A stretch of 64,000 nucleotides of DNA. It comes from Bacteroidales bacterium. GTDB lineage: Bacteria > Bacteroidota > Bacteroidia > Bacteroidales > WCHB1-69. The position numbers were made by a program, and so were the translations under genes. The notes below the pieces were generated by a model that saw only the letters and a program-made list of their open reading frames with translations, did no database searches and was not told the DNA's origin. The stretch is taken from assembly GCA_017554325.1 (NCBI GenBank), contig JAFZIP010000007.1:150258-214257 (forward strand). Reading direction: 5' to 3'. How positions within the stretch are numbered: position 1 is the stretch's first letter; every line of letters begins with the position of its first letter. Of the stretch, positions 52,094-61,524 are shown one piece after another.

Positions 52094-52377
52094 TTCAAGA
52101 AATTTAAGTTTAGGATTTAATGCCAGAATATAACAGGTGAAACTACTCCAAGTAAATTCCGCCCGCAAATATAGTAAAAATATAACAGCTAAAATACTGG
52201 AAAATTGTTGTTGGGGTAATAAGAAGCCCCGGAACTCCAAGGGCCTCAAAATGCCAAAAAACTCCGAAAACACTAAGAAATTTTATCTATTAACACGTAA
52301 ACAATATTGAATATCAATAAATTACATTTACTAAAAAATGTTAATTTTGTAGTCGAAAATTATAATGAAAGGAGATT

Positions 52378-53514
52378 ATGAAAATTTTATTTGTTATTGA
52401 CGTATATTTTACCACTAATAACGGTACCAGCATTTCGGCGCAACGGTTTGCTGAGGAGTTGCGCAAGCGCGGTCATGAGGTGCGCATTATGACCACAAGC
52501 GAGCCCAGAGAAGGGATTTACGGCTTGCCTGAGTTGAACTTTTTCATCTTCAACGGGATGATTCACAAGCAGGGGTTCAAATATGCGAAATGTGACAATA
52601 AAGTCATTCGCGAAGCGGTGGGGTGGGCAGATGTTGTCCACTGTTTCTTCCCATTCTTTTTGGAAACCAGGACCAAGAAAATCGCCGACCTTCTCGGCAA
52701 GCCGGCCACTGCCGCCTTCCATGTCCAACCCCAGAACATTTCTTCCCAGTTCGGTGTCGGGAAAGCGGAATGGATTAACAATATGATATTCAAGATTCTC
52801 AGGAAAGCCGTGTATGACCGTTTTGGGCATATTCATGCGCCTTCAAAGTTTATGGCTGAGGAGATTGAGAGCCGCGGTTACAAGGCTAAAGTCCATGCCA
52901 TCTCCAATGGCATCCAATCGGACTTTACCTGGTACAAGGTGCCAAAAAAGCCTGAATATGAGGGCAAAATCCTGATTGCCATGGTGGGGCGGCTTTCCGC
53001 AGAGAAACGTCAGGACATCATCATCAATGCTCTCCAATATTCCAAATATGGCGACCGAATCCAATTGATTTTTGCTGGAAAGGGGCCGAAATACAAGCAA
53101 TATTATCGTTTGGGCCGTAAATTGAAGAATCCACCCGTTTTCACTTACATGCCCAAGGAGGATTTGAAAAAAATGCTCGGCCAATGTGACCTTTACGTGC
53201 ACGCATCGGACATGGAGTCAGAGGCCATTTCCTGCATCGAGGCTTTCGCCACCGGTCTGGTGCCCGTCATTGCCAACAGCGATTTCTCTGCCACAAGGCA
53301 GTTCGCCCTTGACGGGCGCAGCCTCTTCAAAGCCGGAGACCCCAAGGATCTGGCTCGAGCCATCGACTACTGGCTGGACAATCCTGAGGAGAAAGCGAAA
53401 ATGGAGAAGAAATACTCAGAATCTGCGAAGAAATATAACATCAACCACTCCATAGACTTGTTTGAGGAGATGTTGCAAGAGGCTATTGACGATTTCAATA
53501 AGAATCGCAAATAA
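52378..53514 (+). CDS. Glycosyltransferase family 4 protein
   Basis: This 378-residue GT-B fold transferase has an N-terminal acceptor domain (FVIDVYFTTNNGTSISAQRF, a glycine-rich loop near residues 15-17) and a C-terminal nucleotide-sugar domain with GRLSAEKRQDIIINAL and the E-x7-E motif in MESEAISCIEAFATGLVPVI. The length and layout match GT4 enzymes, including glycolipid glucosyltransferases, but the acceptor cannot be inferred. It is divergent from the T9SS gene, and its neighbour feoB is 131 bp downstream. Confidence 0.87.
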   Translation: MKILFVIDVYFTTNNGTSISAQRFAEELRKRGHEVRIMTTSEPREGIYGLPELNFFIFNGMIHKQGFKYAKCDNKVIREAVGWADVVHCFFPFFLETRTKKIADLLGKPATAAFHVQPQNISSQFGVGKAEWINNMIFKILRKAVYDRFGHIHAPSKFMAEEIESRGYKAKVHAISNGIQSDFTWYKVPKKPEYEGKILIAMVGRLSAEKRQDIIINALQYSKYGDRIQLIFAGKGPKYKQYYRLGRKLKNPPVFTYMPKEDLKKMLGQCDLYVHASDMESEAISCIEAFATGLVPVIANSDFSATRQFALDGRSLFKAGDPKDLARAIDYWLDNPEEKAKMEKKYSESAKKYNINHSIDLFEEMLQEAIDDFNKNRK

Positions 53515-53645
53515 CCTCTTAAGAAGAATTATTATTTTTTTGGTAGAATTTAAGCCCTAAATCATCATTTTTGGGGATAAGGGGATTAGGATTATTCATG
53601 CATTTTTGCGAATTGCAGTATAGAATGAATCTTTAAAGATATAAC

Positions 53646-56147
53646 ATGGATAATCAAACTCTTAGACTCGTTGACATGCCGACCGGTTCGCAATGTGTGA
53701 TTGTGAAGTTAAGCGGACACGGCGGCTTTCGCCACCGACTGATGGAACTGGGCTTCGTGCGTGGCGAGAAGGTGCGTGTCATCAAGAACGCCCCGCTGCA
53801 CGACCCCATTGAGTACGAGATCATGCAAAGCCATGTCTCCTTGCGACGCATTGAAGCTCAACATATTGAGGTGGTTTCCTTGACCGATGAGACTGCAGAG
53901 AGCTACAGTTTCAACGGCACCATCACGGAAGAGACAACCCGTATTTTGGGAGAGCGCGGCAAGACCATCTCCGTGGCATTGGTCGGCAATCCCAACTGCG
54001 GCAAGACCTCCTTTTTCAACCATGCCACGGGCATGCGCGAGAAGGTGGGCAATTACAGCGGTGTGACGGTCGATTCAAAAATAGGAATCTTCAAATACAA
54101 GGATTACACCATCCAAATCGCCGACCTGCCTGGCACCTACTCCCTTACCGAATACACGCCTGAGGAACTCTATGTGCGCGAGTACGTGTTTGATCACCAT
54201 CCTGATGTGGTGCTCAACATCGTGGATGCCTCCAATCTGGAACGCAATCTCTTTCTTACCACCCAACTCATCGATATGAACTTGCCGATGGTGATGGCGC
54301 TCAATATGTTTGATGAACTGGAGCGTAATCACGACAAATTGGATGTGGAGATGCTGAGCCGGTTACTGGGCTGCCCCATTGTTCCTACAGTATCATCAAA
54401 AGGTGCTGGCATTCAGGATGTGATGAAAAACATTGTGGATGTCTATGAGAATATGGAACAGAATACCAAGCACATCCACATCAACTATGGCGCTGATATT
54501 GAGAAGAGTATCGAGATTCTGAAGGGAATCATCAAGAAAGATGCGGTGATTGACAGCGAATATCCAGCCCGTTATATTGCCATCAAGTTGCTGGAGAATG
54601 ACCAGACTACGCTGAAGGCGGTGGAGCAGCATGTTGAGTTTGAGGAGCTGAAAAAGGAGGCTGTTGAGCAGCGTGCTCTGTTGGAGAAGAGCTACCGCGA
54701 AGATGCGGCTACCGTGATTTCCGGCGCCAAATACGGCTTCGTGCGGGGCGCTTTGGCAGAGACATATACAGTTGGCAAAGATCGTAGCAAGCAAAAAGCT
54801 TACACTGTTGACAACTTTTTGACCCACAAATGGTTGGGATTCCCCATCCTGATTTTCTTCCTGTTCTTCATGTTCCTGATGACGTTCATCTTAGGTGCCT
54901 ATCCGCAGGAATGGCTGGAGATGTTTTTCGGGTGGCTGGGCGGCCTTGTGTCGCGCTTGATGCCTGACGGCATGCTCAAGGACTTGATTGTGGATGGTAT
55001 CATCGCGGGTGTGGGCGGCGTCTGTTCCTTCCTGCCGAACATCTTGATACTCTTCTTCTTCATTTCCATATTGGAAGATACCGGTTACATGGCCCGCGCG
55101 GCGTTTCTCATGGACAAGTTGATGCACAAGATGGGCTTGCACGGAAAGTCGTTTATTCCTTACATCATCGGATTCGGTTGCAGCGTGCCGGCCATCATGG
55201 CTACGCGGACGTTGGAAAACAAGAAAGACAGAATCCTTACCATCATCACGGTACCGTTTATGTCCTGCTCAGCGCGGTTGCCCGTGTATCTGCTGCTGAT
55301 TTCCGCTGTTTTCACAACCACTCACGGTATGCTCGTCACGGGCGTGTACAAGGGCTTGGTGCTTACCAGTATCTATCTGATCGGCATCCTTTTCGCTATC
55401 CTTACCTCATTGCTGATGAAAAAGATTGCTTTCAAGGACAATTCCGACCAGTTTGTGATGGAACTGCCGCCGTACCGACTGCCCACGTTCCGAAACGCCG
55501 TGGTACACATGTGGGACAAGAGTGTGCAGTACCTTAAGAAGATGGGCACGGTGATTTTGGTAGCCACCATCATCATTTGGGCGCTGGAATATTTCCCGCA
55601 GCATAGTCCGCAAATAGACCGTTATACGGCACAAATTGAGCAGATTTCGGCAGATACAGAGATGGATGAGACTGTGAAAGCCGAACAAATCAAGCAGTTG
55701 GAGTTTGACCGCTCCGTGGTGCAAACCGAGAATTCCTATATTGGCCGGGTTGGGCAGGCAATTGCGCCGGTGTTCAAGCCGCTGGGCTTTGACTGGAAAA
55801 TGGGCGTATCGCTACTCACGGGTCTGGCCGCCAAGGAGATCGTAGTCTCCTCCATGGGTGTGCTCTATCACGCGGACACGGATGCCGACGAGCACTCCTC
55901 CGCGCTGCAGGCCAGCATACAGGCGCAGACGTGGACCTCCGGAGCACTGAAAGGGCAGAAGGTCTTTACCCCGTTGGTGGCATACGCCTTTATGATTTTC
56001 ATCCTGCTCTATGTGCCTTGCGTGGCGGCCGTTACAGCTGTTTATAAGGAGGCTGGATGGAAGTGGGCCACGTTCACCGTGCTGTTCAACACGCTCGTAG
56101 CCTGGATTATGGCATTTTTGGTTTATCAGATTGGAATGTTGATTTAA
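53646..56147 (+). CDS. feoB: FeoA-FeoB fusion ferrous iron transporter
   Basis: This 833-residue fused protein has a FeoA-like SH3 domain (~1-75, with MELGFVRGEKVRV), then the FeoB G domain (GNPNCGKTSFFNHATG ~114, DLPGTYSLT, NMFDE). The membrane part includes LGFPILIFFLFFMFLMTFIL and a Gate motif in IGFGCSVPAIMATRT, followed by GLAAKEIVVSSMGVLY. FeoB imports Fe(II), and fusion to FeoA is frequent in Bacteroidota. It leads a metal-transport group with the CDF exporter and the Cys-rich membrane peptide, 14 bp upstream of the former. Confidence 0.95.
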   Translation: MDNQTLRLVDMPTGSQCVIVKLSGHGGFRHRLMELGFVRGEKVRVIKNAPLHDPIEYEIMQSHVSLRRIEAQHIEVVSLTDETAESYSFNGTITEETTRILGERGKTISVALVGNPNCGKTSFFNHATGMREKVGNYSGVTVDSKIGIFKYKDYTIQIADLPGTYSLTEYTPEELYVREYVFDHHPDVVLNIVDASNLERNLFLTTQLIDMNLPMVMALNMFDELERNHDKLDVEMLSRLLGCPIVPTVSSKGAGIQDVMKNIVDVYENMEQNTKHIHINYGADIEKSIEILKGIIKKDAVIDSEYPARYIAIKLLENDQTTLKAVEQHVEFEELKKEAVEQRALLEKSYREDAATVISGAKYGFVRGALAETYTVGKDRSKQKAYTVDNFLTHKWLGFPILIFFLFFMFLMTFILGAYPQEWLEMFFGWLGGLVSRLMPDGMLKDLIVDGIIAGVGGVCSFLPNILILFFFISILEDTGYMARAAFLMDKLMHKMGLHGKSFIPYIIGFGCSVPAIMATRTLENKKDRILTIITVPFMSCSARLPVYLLLISAVFTTTHGMLVTGVYKGLVLTSIYLIGILFAILTSLLMKKIAFKDNSDQFVMELPPYRLPTFRNAVVHMWDKSVQYLKKMGTVILVATIIIWALEYFPQHSPQIDRYTAQIEQISADTEMDETVKAEQIKQLEFDRSVVQTENSYIGRVGQAIAPVFKPLGFDWKMGVSLLTGLAAKEIVVSSMGVLYHADTDADEHSSALQASIQAQTWTSGALKGQKVFTPLVAYAFMIFILLYVPCVAAVTAVYKEAGWKWATFTVLFNTLVAWIMAFLVYQIGMLI

Positions 56148-56161
56148 AAAATTAAAGAGAT

Positions 56162-57169
56162 ATGTCAACGGAACATCATTCGGACGAGAGAACTATGACG
56201 ATGAACTATGACGATGAACTAGTTCATAGCCATAGTCATAGTCATAGTCATGGTCATAGTCATAGTCATGGTCATAGTCATAGTCATGGTCACGACCACA
56301 GCCACGTCATCACCACGTTGAACCGCGCGTTTGTCATTGGCATCGCATTGAACATCGCATACGTGCTGGCGGAGGCCATCTTCGGGCTTTGCTATCATTC
56401 GTTGGGTTTGCTTTCCGATGCGGGCCATAATCTCAGTGACGTGGTCAGTCTTGTTCTGGCTCTCATTGCATTCAAATTGTCGGGCTCGCTGGCCAACCGA
56501 AAATATACGTATGGTTACAAGAAAAGCACGATTCTGATTTCCCTACTGAACGCATTGATCTTGGGCGTGGCAGTCATCTTCATTATCGTGGAGAGTGTGC
56601 GCAAGCTGATTACTCCGCAGGAAGTTCAGGGACAAGTAATCTCCATCGTGGCGGCTATCGGTGTGGTAATCAATGGTTTTACTGCTTGGCTGTTTATGAA
56701 GGATCAGAAGAAGGATTTGAACGTCAAGGGCGCGTACCTGCACATGCTGGCGGATACGCTGGTTTCAGTCGGTGTGGTCATCTCCGGCATTGTCATCTAT
56801 TTCACGGGCTGGTATATCATCGACCCGCTAATTGGATTGGTGGTGGCCGTCGTGATTATCGTGGCCTCCTGGGAATTGTTGCACGACAGCGTACGTTTGG
56901 CGTTGGATGGTGTGCCCGCCCAGCTGGACTTCGACCATGTGAAAGAGGCTATGATGGGGCATGAGGGTGTGCGCGAGGTGCATCATCTGCACATCTGGGC
57001 GCTCAGCACTACGGAGAATGCCATGACTGCTCATGTTGTGGTGGACAACCTGTCGGAAATGGAGCATTTGAAAGGGGAATTGAAAGGCAAGCTGGCCGAG
57101 ATGGGCATTACCCATGCCACCTTGGAGTTTGAGACGCCCGATTCGGAATGTTCGGGAGAATGCAAGTGA
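56162..57169 (+). CDS. CDF cation-efflux transporter with long His-rich N-terminus
   Basis: This 335-residue member of the cation diffusion facilitator family (CzcD/ZitB-like) exports Zn(II) or similar ions by proton antiport. The N-terminal ~45 residues are a tract of His alternating with Ser and Gly, encoded by CATAGT/CATGGT codon repeats. The membrane domain has six helices, with conserved LSDAGHNLSDVVSLVLALIA and LHMLADTLVSVGVVISG carrying metal-site His/Asp residues. The C-terminal CTD contains HLHIWALSTTENAMTAHVV. It lies 14 bp after feoB and 2 bp before the Cys-rich peptide gene. Confidence 0.92.
   Translation: MSTEHHSDERTMTMNYDDELVHSHSHSHSHGHSHSHGHSHSHGHDHSHVITTLNRAFVIGIALNIAYVLAEAIFGLCYHSLGLLSDAGHNLSDVVSLVLALIAFKLSGSLANRKYTYGYKKSTILISLLNALILGVAVIFIIVESVRKLITPQEVQGQVISIVAAIGVVINGFTAWLFMKDQKKDLNVKGAYLHMLADTLVSVGVVISGIVIYFTGWYIIDPLIGLVVAVVIIVASWELLHDSVRLALDGVPAQLDFDHVKEAMMGHEGVREVHHLHIWALSTTENAMTAHVVVDNLSEMEHLKGELKGKLAEMGITHATLEFETPDSECSGECK
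56220..56310 (+). repeat. CATAGT/CATGGT microsatellite encoding the His-rich tract
   Basis: Six-base units CATAGT and CATGGT alternate in a nearly unbroken array, translated as His-Ser and His-Gly. Upstream (56191-56218) a 13-bp unit, AACTATGACGATG, is repeated twice. Slippage in the array would add or remove His-x pairs without frameshift. Confidence 0.85.
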
Positions 57170-57171
57170 TT

Positions 57172-57336
57172 ATGGCACAGAAAATAATCGTATTGGTAAT
57201 CGTGTCCGCCGCCGTTTTATATGCGATGATGATGATTGTGAGACGCATCCGTCGCCGCCACGACAATCTGTGCGGTTGCGATGGCTGTCCGGGGTGCGGG
57301 GGTGATTCGTGCGCGGGGTGCAAGTATAAGAAATAG
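57172..57336 (+). CDS. FeoB-associated Cys-rich membrane peptide
   Basis: This 54-residue peptide has one membrane helix (KIIVLVIVSAAVLYAMMMIV, ~4-23), a basic segment (RRIRRRH) and a cysteine-rich C-terminus, with seven cysteines in CGCDGCPGCGG plus DSCAGCK. This architecture matches the FeoB-associated Cys-rich proteins, found beside FeoB in many Firmicutes and Bacteroidota and thought to act in iron handling. The start at 57172 follows the CDF stop by two bases; longer in-frame starts would overlap the CDF gene. The position two genes after feoB supports the assignment. Confidence 0.82.
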   Translation: MAQKIIVLVIVSAAVLYAMMMIVRRIRRRHDNLCGCDGCPGCGGDSCAGCKYKK

Positions 57337-57341
57337 ATTCC

Positions 57342-57369
57342 GTAGAGACGCGCCATGGCGCGTCTCTAC
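57342..57369. repeat. Perfect 28-bp palindrome
   Basis: The 14-base half-site GTAGAGACGCGCCA is followed directly by its complement, so the whole element is a perfect palindrome with no loop. It lies between convergent genes and may act as a terminator. A GAGACGCG-type palindrome with no spacer is more like a REP/MITE element than an ordinary terminator stem. Confidence 0.8.
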
Positions 57370-57372
57370 CTA

Positions 57373-58050
57373 TTACAACTGCCACTCAATCGGCGCCTTC
57401 CCCATTTGCCGTAGCAGTTCATTTGCTTTGGAAAAATGCTTGCAGCCGAAGAAGCCCCGGTGCGCGGAGAGCGGGGAGGGGTGCGCGGCGGTGAGCACAT
57501 GATGCTTGCTTTGGTCGATCAGCGCGCGTTTGTTGATGGCGAAGTTGCCCCACAACAGAAACACTAAGCCCTCTTTCTGCTCTGACAGTCGCTGGATGGC
57601 GCAGTCGGTGAACTGCTCCCAGCCGTGGCCCTGGTGCGAGCCCGCCGCGTGCTCGCGCACGGTGAGCGTCGCGTTCAACAGCAACACGCCCTGCTTCGTC
57701 CACTTCTGCAAGTTTCCGCTGCGCGGCGTGACAAACCCCACATCGTCGCTCAGCTCCTTGAAGATGTTGATCAGCGACTTCGGGAAAGGAACACCGTCCT
57801 GCACCGAGAAACATAATCCGTGCGCCTGCCCGTACTCATGATACGGGTCCTGCCCGATGATGACCACTTTCACGTCGTCAAACGGCGTGCTGTCGAAGGC
57901 GTTGAAAATGCAGTTGCCGGGCGGAAACACGCGGTAATGCTTTTTTTCTTCCACTAAGAAATCCTTTAGCGCGCTGAAATAGGGTGCCTGGAACTGGTCC
58001 CAGAGCACGCGCTTCCAGGAAGGTTCGATGGTGGGGTTGATGTTTGCCAT
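57373..58050 (-). CDS. ung: Uracil-DNA glycosylase
   Basis: This family 1 UDG removes uracil from DNA as the first step of base excision repair. The 225-residue protein has the catalytic water-activating motif GQDPYHEYGQAHGLCFS (Asp68), NKRALID in the central sheet and the C-terminal leucine-loop region AAHPSPLSAHRGFFGCKHFS with the catalytic histidine. All motifs are intact. It lies 5 bp downstream of purH on the same strand and stops 3 bp from the palindrome. Confidence 0.97.
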   Translation of the reverse strand: MANINPTIEPSWKRVLWDQFQAPYFSALKDFLVEEKKHYRVFPPGNCIFNAFDSTPFDDVKVVIIGQDPYHEYGQAHGLCFSVQDGVPFPKSLINIFKELSDDVGFVTPRSGNLQKWTKQGVLLLNATLTVREHAAGSHQGHGWEQFTDCAIQRLSEQKEGLVFLLWGNFAINKRALIDQSKHHVLTAAHPSPLSAHRGFFGCKHFSKANELLRQMGKAPIEWQL

Positions 58051-58055
58051 GTCGA

Positions 58056-59591
58056 TTAGTGTTTGAAATGACGCACGCCCGTGAACACCATGGCGATGCC
58101 CAGCTCGTTGCAGGCCTTGATGGAGTCTTCGTCGCGCACGGAGCCGCCGGGTTGGATGATGGCGGTTACGCCGTATTGGGCGGCCATCTTCACCACATCG
58201 TCAAAGGGGAAGAATGCGTCGGAGGCGAGACAGAGCCCTGCGGTCACGCCCTTTTCCTTGGCTTCCTCGAACGCGATATGGGCAGCGCCCACGCGGTTCA
58301 TCTGTCCCGCGCCAATGCCCACAATCTTGCCGTCCTTGGCCACCGTGATGGCGTTGGAACGCACGTGCTTGCATATCTTCATCGCCAAGAACAGGTCCTG
58401 AAGCTCTGCATCCGTAGGCTTTTTCTCGGTTACCACGTTCAGCTCGTAGTCTTCGGTGGACTTGTTGTCGATAGTCTGCTCCAGCATACCGCCGCGCACG
58501 CTGATGAACATCTTGTCGTCGCCGTTCTCCATACTCGGGTCGAAGGTCATCAGGCGGATGTTCTTCTTGGTGGCAAGATGCTCGAAGGCCTCTTTCGTGA
58601 AGCTCGGGGCGAGGATGATTTCCAGGAACACGGGTTTCATGGCTTCTGCTGTGGCCAAGTCGATCTCGCGGTTGGAGGCCACAATGCCGCCGAAGATGGA
58701 GACAGGATCGGCTTCGTAGGCCCGCTGCCAAGCTTCGAGTGCGTTGGCACCCAGGCCCACGCCACAGGGGTTTTTGTGCTTCACGGCCACCATGGCGGGC
58801 TCTTGGAACTCTTTCAGAATTTGCAAGGTAGCATCAGCGTCTTGTATGTTGTTGTAGGATAACTCTTTGCCATGCAGTTGCTCGGCCCAGGCAATGGAGT
58901 AGCCCTGTTTCTTGCCAGCGTAGAAAGTGGCACTCTGGTGCGGGTTTTCGCCGTAGCGCAGGCTCTGCTTGCGCGTGAAGGTCATGGTCATGCTCTCGGG
59001 CTCTTGCTCGCCAGCCTGTTCGGTCAGGTAGCGGGAGATGTAGGTGTCGTAGGAGGCGGTGTGGCGGAATACCTTGGCGGCCAGCCGGCGGCGCGTTTCG
59101 AAAGTGGTGTCACCGTTCTGCTTGACTTCTGCCAAGACAGTATCATAATCAGCGGCGTCCACGACCACAGTCACAAACTTGTGGTTCTTGGCCGCGCTCC
59201 GGAGCATAGTGGGCCCGCCAATGTCGATGTTCTCAATCGCATCTTCGTATGTGACACCGGGCTTCTCGATGGTCTGCTTGAAGGGGTAGAGGTTCACTAC
59301 GATCATGTCGATGGGCTCAATGCCGTTTTCGCTCATCTCCTGTTGGTGTTTTTCGTTGTCACGGATGGCCAGCAGCCCGCCGTGAACCTTGGGATGGAGC
59401 GTCTTCACACGCCCGTCCATGATTTCCGGGAATCCGGTGACCTCGCTGATGCCGATGGTCTTCAGTCCTGCGGCGTCCAAGGCTTTCTTGGTGCCACCCG
59501 TGGAGATGATTTCATAACCTGCTTCTATAAGTCCGGCGGCGAATGGAATGATGCCGGTTTTGTCGCTTACGCTGATAATGGCTCTTTTCAT
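58056..59591 (-). CDS. purH: Bifunctional AICAR transformylase/IMP cyclohydrolase
   Basis: PurH catalyses the last two steps of de novo IMP synthesis. The 511-residue length is standard. The N-terminal MGS-like IMP cyclohydrolase domain has ISVSDKTGIIPFAAGLIEAG and TGFPEIMDGRVKTLHPKVHG. The C-terminal transformylase domain has LRYGENPHQSATFY, KHKNPCGVGLG and SDAFFPFDDVVKMAAQYG. Upstream is ispH, 10 bp away on the same strand, and downstream is ung. Confidence 0.97.
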   Translation of the reverse strand: MKRAIISVSDKTGIIPFAAGLIEAGYEIISTGGTKKALDAAGLKTIGISEVTGFPEIMDGRVKTLHPKVHGGLLAIRDNEKHQQEMSENGIEPIDMIVVNLYPFKQTIEKPGVTYEDAIENIDIGGPTMLRSAAKNHKFVTVVVDAADYDTVLAEVKQNGDTTFETRRRLAAKVFRHTASYDTYISRYLTEQAGEQEPESMTMTFTRKQSLRYGENPHQSATFYAGKKQGYSIAWAEQLHGKELSYNNIQDADATLQILKEFQEPAMVAVKHKNPCGVGLGANALEAWQRAYEADPVSIFGGIVASNREIDLATAEAMKPVFLEIILAPSFTKEAFEHLATKKNIRLMTFDPSMENGDDKMFISVRGGMLEQTIDNKSTEDYELNVVTEKKPTDAELQDLFLAMKICKHVRSNAITVAKDGKIVGIGAGQMNRVGAAHIAFEEAKEKGVTAGLCLASDAFFPFDDVVKMAAQYGVTAIIQPGGSVRDEDSIKACNELGIAMVFTGVRHFKH

Positions 59592-59600
59592 ATTGGGATG

Positions 59601-60467
59601 TTATGTGTTAATAATCAAATTTTTGCAATCTTCCATCAGCCACATGGGAGTGGAAGTGGCCCCGCAGATGCCGATGGTATCGTATCCTTTCAAGTTGAGG
59701 TCGCATATTTGACCAGGATGAGCGACCATGAAACTGTTCGGGTTGTTTTTCTGGCAGATGCCGAAGAGATGAAGACCATTGGAGCTTTTTTCTCCGGAAA
59801 CGAACAGGATGGCGTTGTGCTGTTTGGCGAACTCAGCAATCTCTTCGGCGCGGTTGGCCACCTTGCGGCAGATGGTGTCGGCGTATTGAAAAAGCTTGCC
59901 GTTGCCGGCGGACTCGTAGCGCTCCTGGATACGGCGGATAAGTTCGTAGTATTGTTCAAGGCCTTGTGTTGTCTGCGAGTAGAGCATGGCCGGCCGGTTG
60001 TAGTCGATTTTGTCAATTTCGTCAAAAGAGGAAATAACGATGCCTAGATTGTCGGTCTGGCCCATGAGCCCCACCACTTCGGCGTGGCCCTGCTTGCCGA
60101 AAATGAGAACCTGTTTGCCCTCGTTTTCAGGATTGCGGTGAAAATCGGCGATGCGCTGTTGCAGTTTCAACACCACGGGGCAGGTGGCGTCGATGAGTTT
60201 GATGTTATTCTCCTTGGCAGTCCGGTAGGTGAGGGGAGGCTCGCCGTGCGCGCGGATGAGCACGGTGGTATCGCGCAATTGTTGGAATTGATCGAAGCTG
60301 ATGACACGCAGGCCGAGGCCTGTGAGCCGTTTCACTTCCTCGTTGTTGTGTACGATGTCGCCCAGACAATAAAGGGTGTCGTGATCCTTGAGGTACTCTT
60401 CCGCCGTTTGGATGGCGTGAATCACACCGAAACAGAAACCCGAATTGTTGTCTATGGTAACTTGCAA
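59601..60467 (-). CDS. ispH: 4-hydroxy-3-methylbut-2-enyl diphosphate reductase
   Basis: IspH catalyses the last step of the MEP isoprenoid pathway, giving IPP and DMAPP with a [4Fe-4S] cluster. The 288-residue protein has cluster cysteines in GFCFGVIHAI (Cys12), DATCPVVLKLQQ and ICGATSTPMWLMEDC, and the substrate-binding histidine region IVHNNEEV. In place of the more usual TPxWL it has TPMWL. The gene is 23 bp downstream of ftsY and 10 bp upstream of purH, on the same strand as both. Confidence 0.95.
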   Translation of the reverse strand: MQVTIDNNSGFCFGVIHAIQTAEEYLKDHDTLYCLGDIVHNNEEVKRLTGLGLRVISFDQFQQLRDTTVLIRAHGEPPLTYRTAKENNIKLIDATCPVVLKLQQRIADFHRNPENEGKQVLIFGKQGHAEVVGLMGQTDNLGIVISSFDEIDKIDYNRPAMLYSQTTQGLEQYYELIRRIQERYESAGNGKLFQYADTICRKVANRAEEIAEFAKQHNAILFVSGEKSSNGLHLFGICQKNNPNSFMVAHPGQICDLNLKGYDTIGICGATSTPMWLMEDCKNLIINT

Positions 60468-60490
60468 AATGAAAGGTTATTATGGATTTT

Positions 60491-61450
60491 TTACCAGTTG
60501 TCAGGGAATAGAGAGTCCACGAATTCGGCGCGGTTGAAGACTTGCAGTTGGTCGATTTTCTCGCCTACGCCGATGTATTTGATGGGGATTTTGAACTGGT
60601 CGGAGATGCCGATGACCACGCCGCCCTTGGCGGTGCCGTCGAGTTTGGTGATGGCCAGGGCATTGACCTCGGTGGCGGCGCAGAACTGGCGCGCTTGCTC
60701 AAAGGCATTCTGCCCCGTGGAACCGTCCAGCACGAGCAGAACCTCGTGTGGTCCGTCGGGCACGAGTTTGCGGATGACATTCTTAATCTTGACCAGCTCA
60801 TTCATCAGGTTGGTCTTATTGTGAAGTCGCCCGGCAGTGTCGATGATCACAATGTCGCTTTTGCGGGCGATGGCAGAGGCTACAGTGTCGTAGGCTACGG
60901 CAGCGGGATCAGAGCCCATCTTCTGGGTGATGATGGGCACATCGGCGCGCTTGGCCCAGGCCTCGAGCTGCTCGATGGCGGCGGCACGGAACGTGTCGGC
61001 AGCGCCCAGGGTTACGGAGTAGCCCTTTTGCTTGAACTGGTACGCCAGCTTGCCGATAGTAGTGGTTTTGCCAACGCCGTTCACGCCGACCACCAGCACC
61101 ACGTAGGGCGTGTCCAGTTTGGGAATGACGAAGTCGTTGGCTTTCTCTATGTCGTTTTCGAGCAGCAGGCCTACAATCTCCTCTTTGAGGATGGCGTTGA
61201 GTTGTTCGGTGCCGAGGTACTTGTCGCGTGACACGCGGGATTCTATACGCTCGATGATGCGGAGGGTGGTCTCCACGCCCACGTCGGAGGTGACGAGCAC
61301 CTCTTCCAGGTTGTCCAATACATCGTCGTCAACCTTGGATTTTCCGACGACAGTCTTGGCAAGTTTGGCGAAAAAGCTCTCTTTAGACTTCTCCAGACCT
61401 TTGTCCAGTTCCTTTTTTTTCTCTTTTGAAAATATAGAAAAGAATCCCAT
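60491..61450 (-). CDS. ftsY: Signal recognition particle receptor FtsY
   Basis: FtsY is the SRP receptor that docks ribosome-nascent chains at the membrane. The 319-residue protein lacks the long acidic A domain of E. coli FtsY and starts directly with a short basic region (FSKEKKKELDKGLEKSKESF), followed by the N domain, then the G domain with GVNGVGKTTTIGKLAYQFKQ (~119), DTFRAAAIEQLEAW, DTAGRLHNKTNLMNEL and TKLDGTAKGGVVIGISDQ. This short form is common in Bacteroidota. It has its own promoter and follows the rpmG-DUF4295 terminator. Confidence 0.96.
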   Translation of the reverse strand: MGFFSIFSKEKKKELDKGLEKSKESFFAKLAKTVVGKSKVDDDVLDNLEEVLVTSDVGVETTLRIIERIESRVSRDKYLGTEQLNAILKEEIVGLLLENDIEKANDFVIPKLDTPYVVLVVGVNGVGKTTTIGKLAYQFKQKGYSVTLGAADTFRAAAIEQLEAWAKRADVPIITQKMGSDPAAVAYDTVASAIARKSDIVIIDTAGRLHNKTNLMNELVKIKNVIRKLVPDGPHEVLLVLDGSTGQNAFEQARQFCAATEVNALAITKLDGTAKGGVVIGISDQFKIPIKYIGVGEKIDQLQVFNRAEFVDSLFPDNW

Positions 61451-61474
61451 GATGCAGTGGTTTTGGTTGAGGCG

Positions 61475-61483
61475 GCAAATATA
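61475..61483 (-). promoter_or_regulatory. Promoter of ftsY
   Basis: On the minus strand the sequence is TATATTTGC, a -7 element 24 bp before the start codon, downstream of the terminator of the preceding small genes. Confidence 0.65.
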
Positions 61484-61524
61484 CGGAATAATTTGCTACG
61501 AGATGGTGAAGGGAAGCCATAAAA

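Noticed and set aside
56220..56310. Possible CRISPR-like repeat array
   Set aside because: The unit is only six bases, without spacers, and it encodes a His-x tract in frame with a CDF transporter.
57148..57171. An earlier in-frame ATG for the Cys-rich membrane peptide
   Set aside because: It would overlap the CDF gene and add residues not found in this peptide family; the start two bases after the CDF stop is better.
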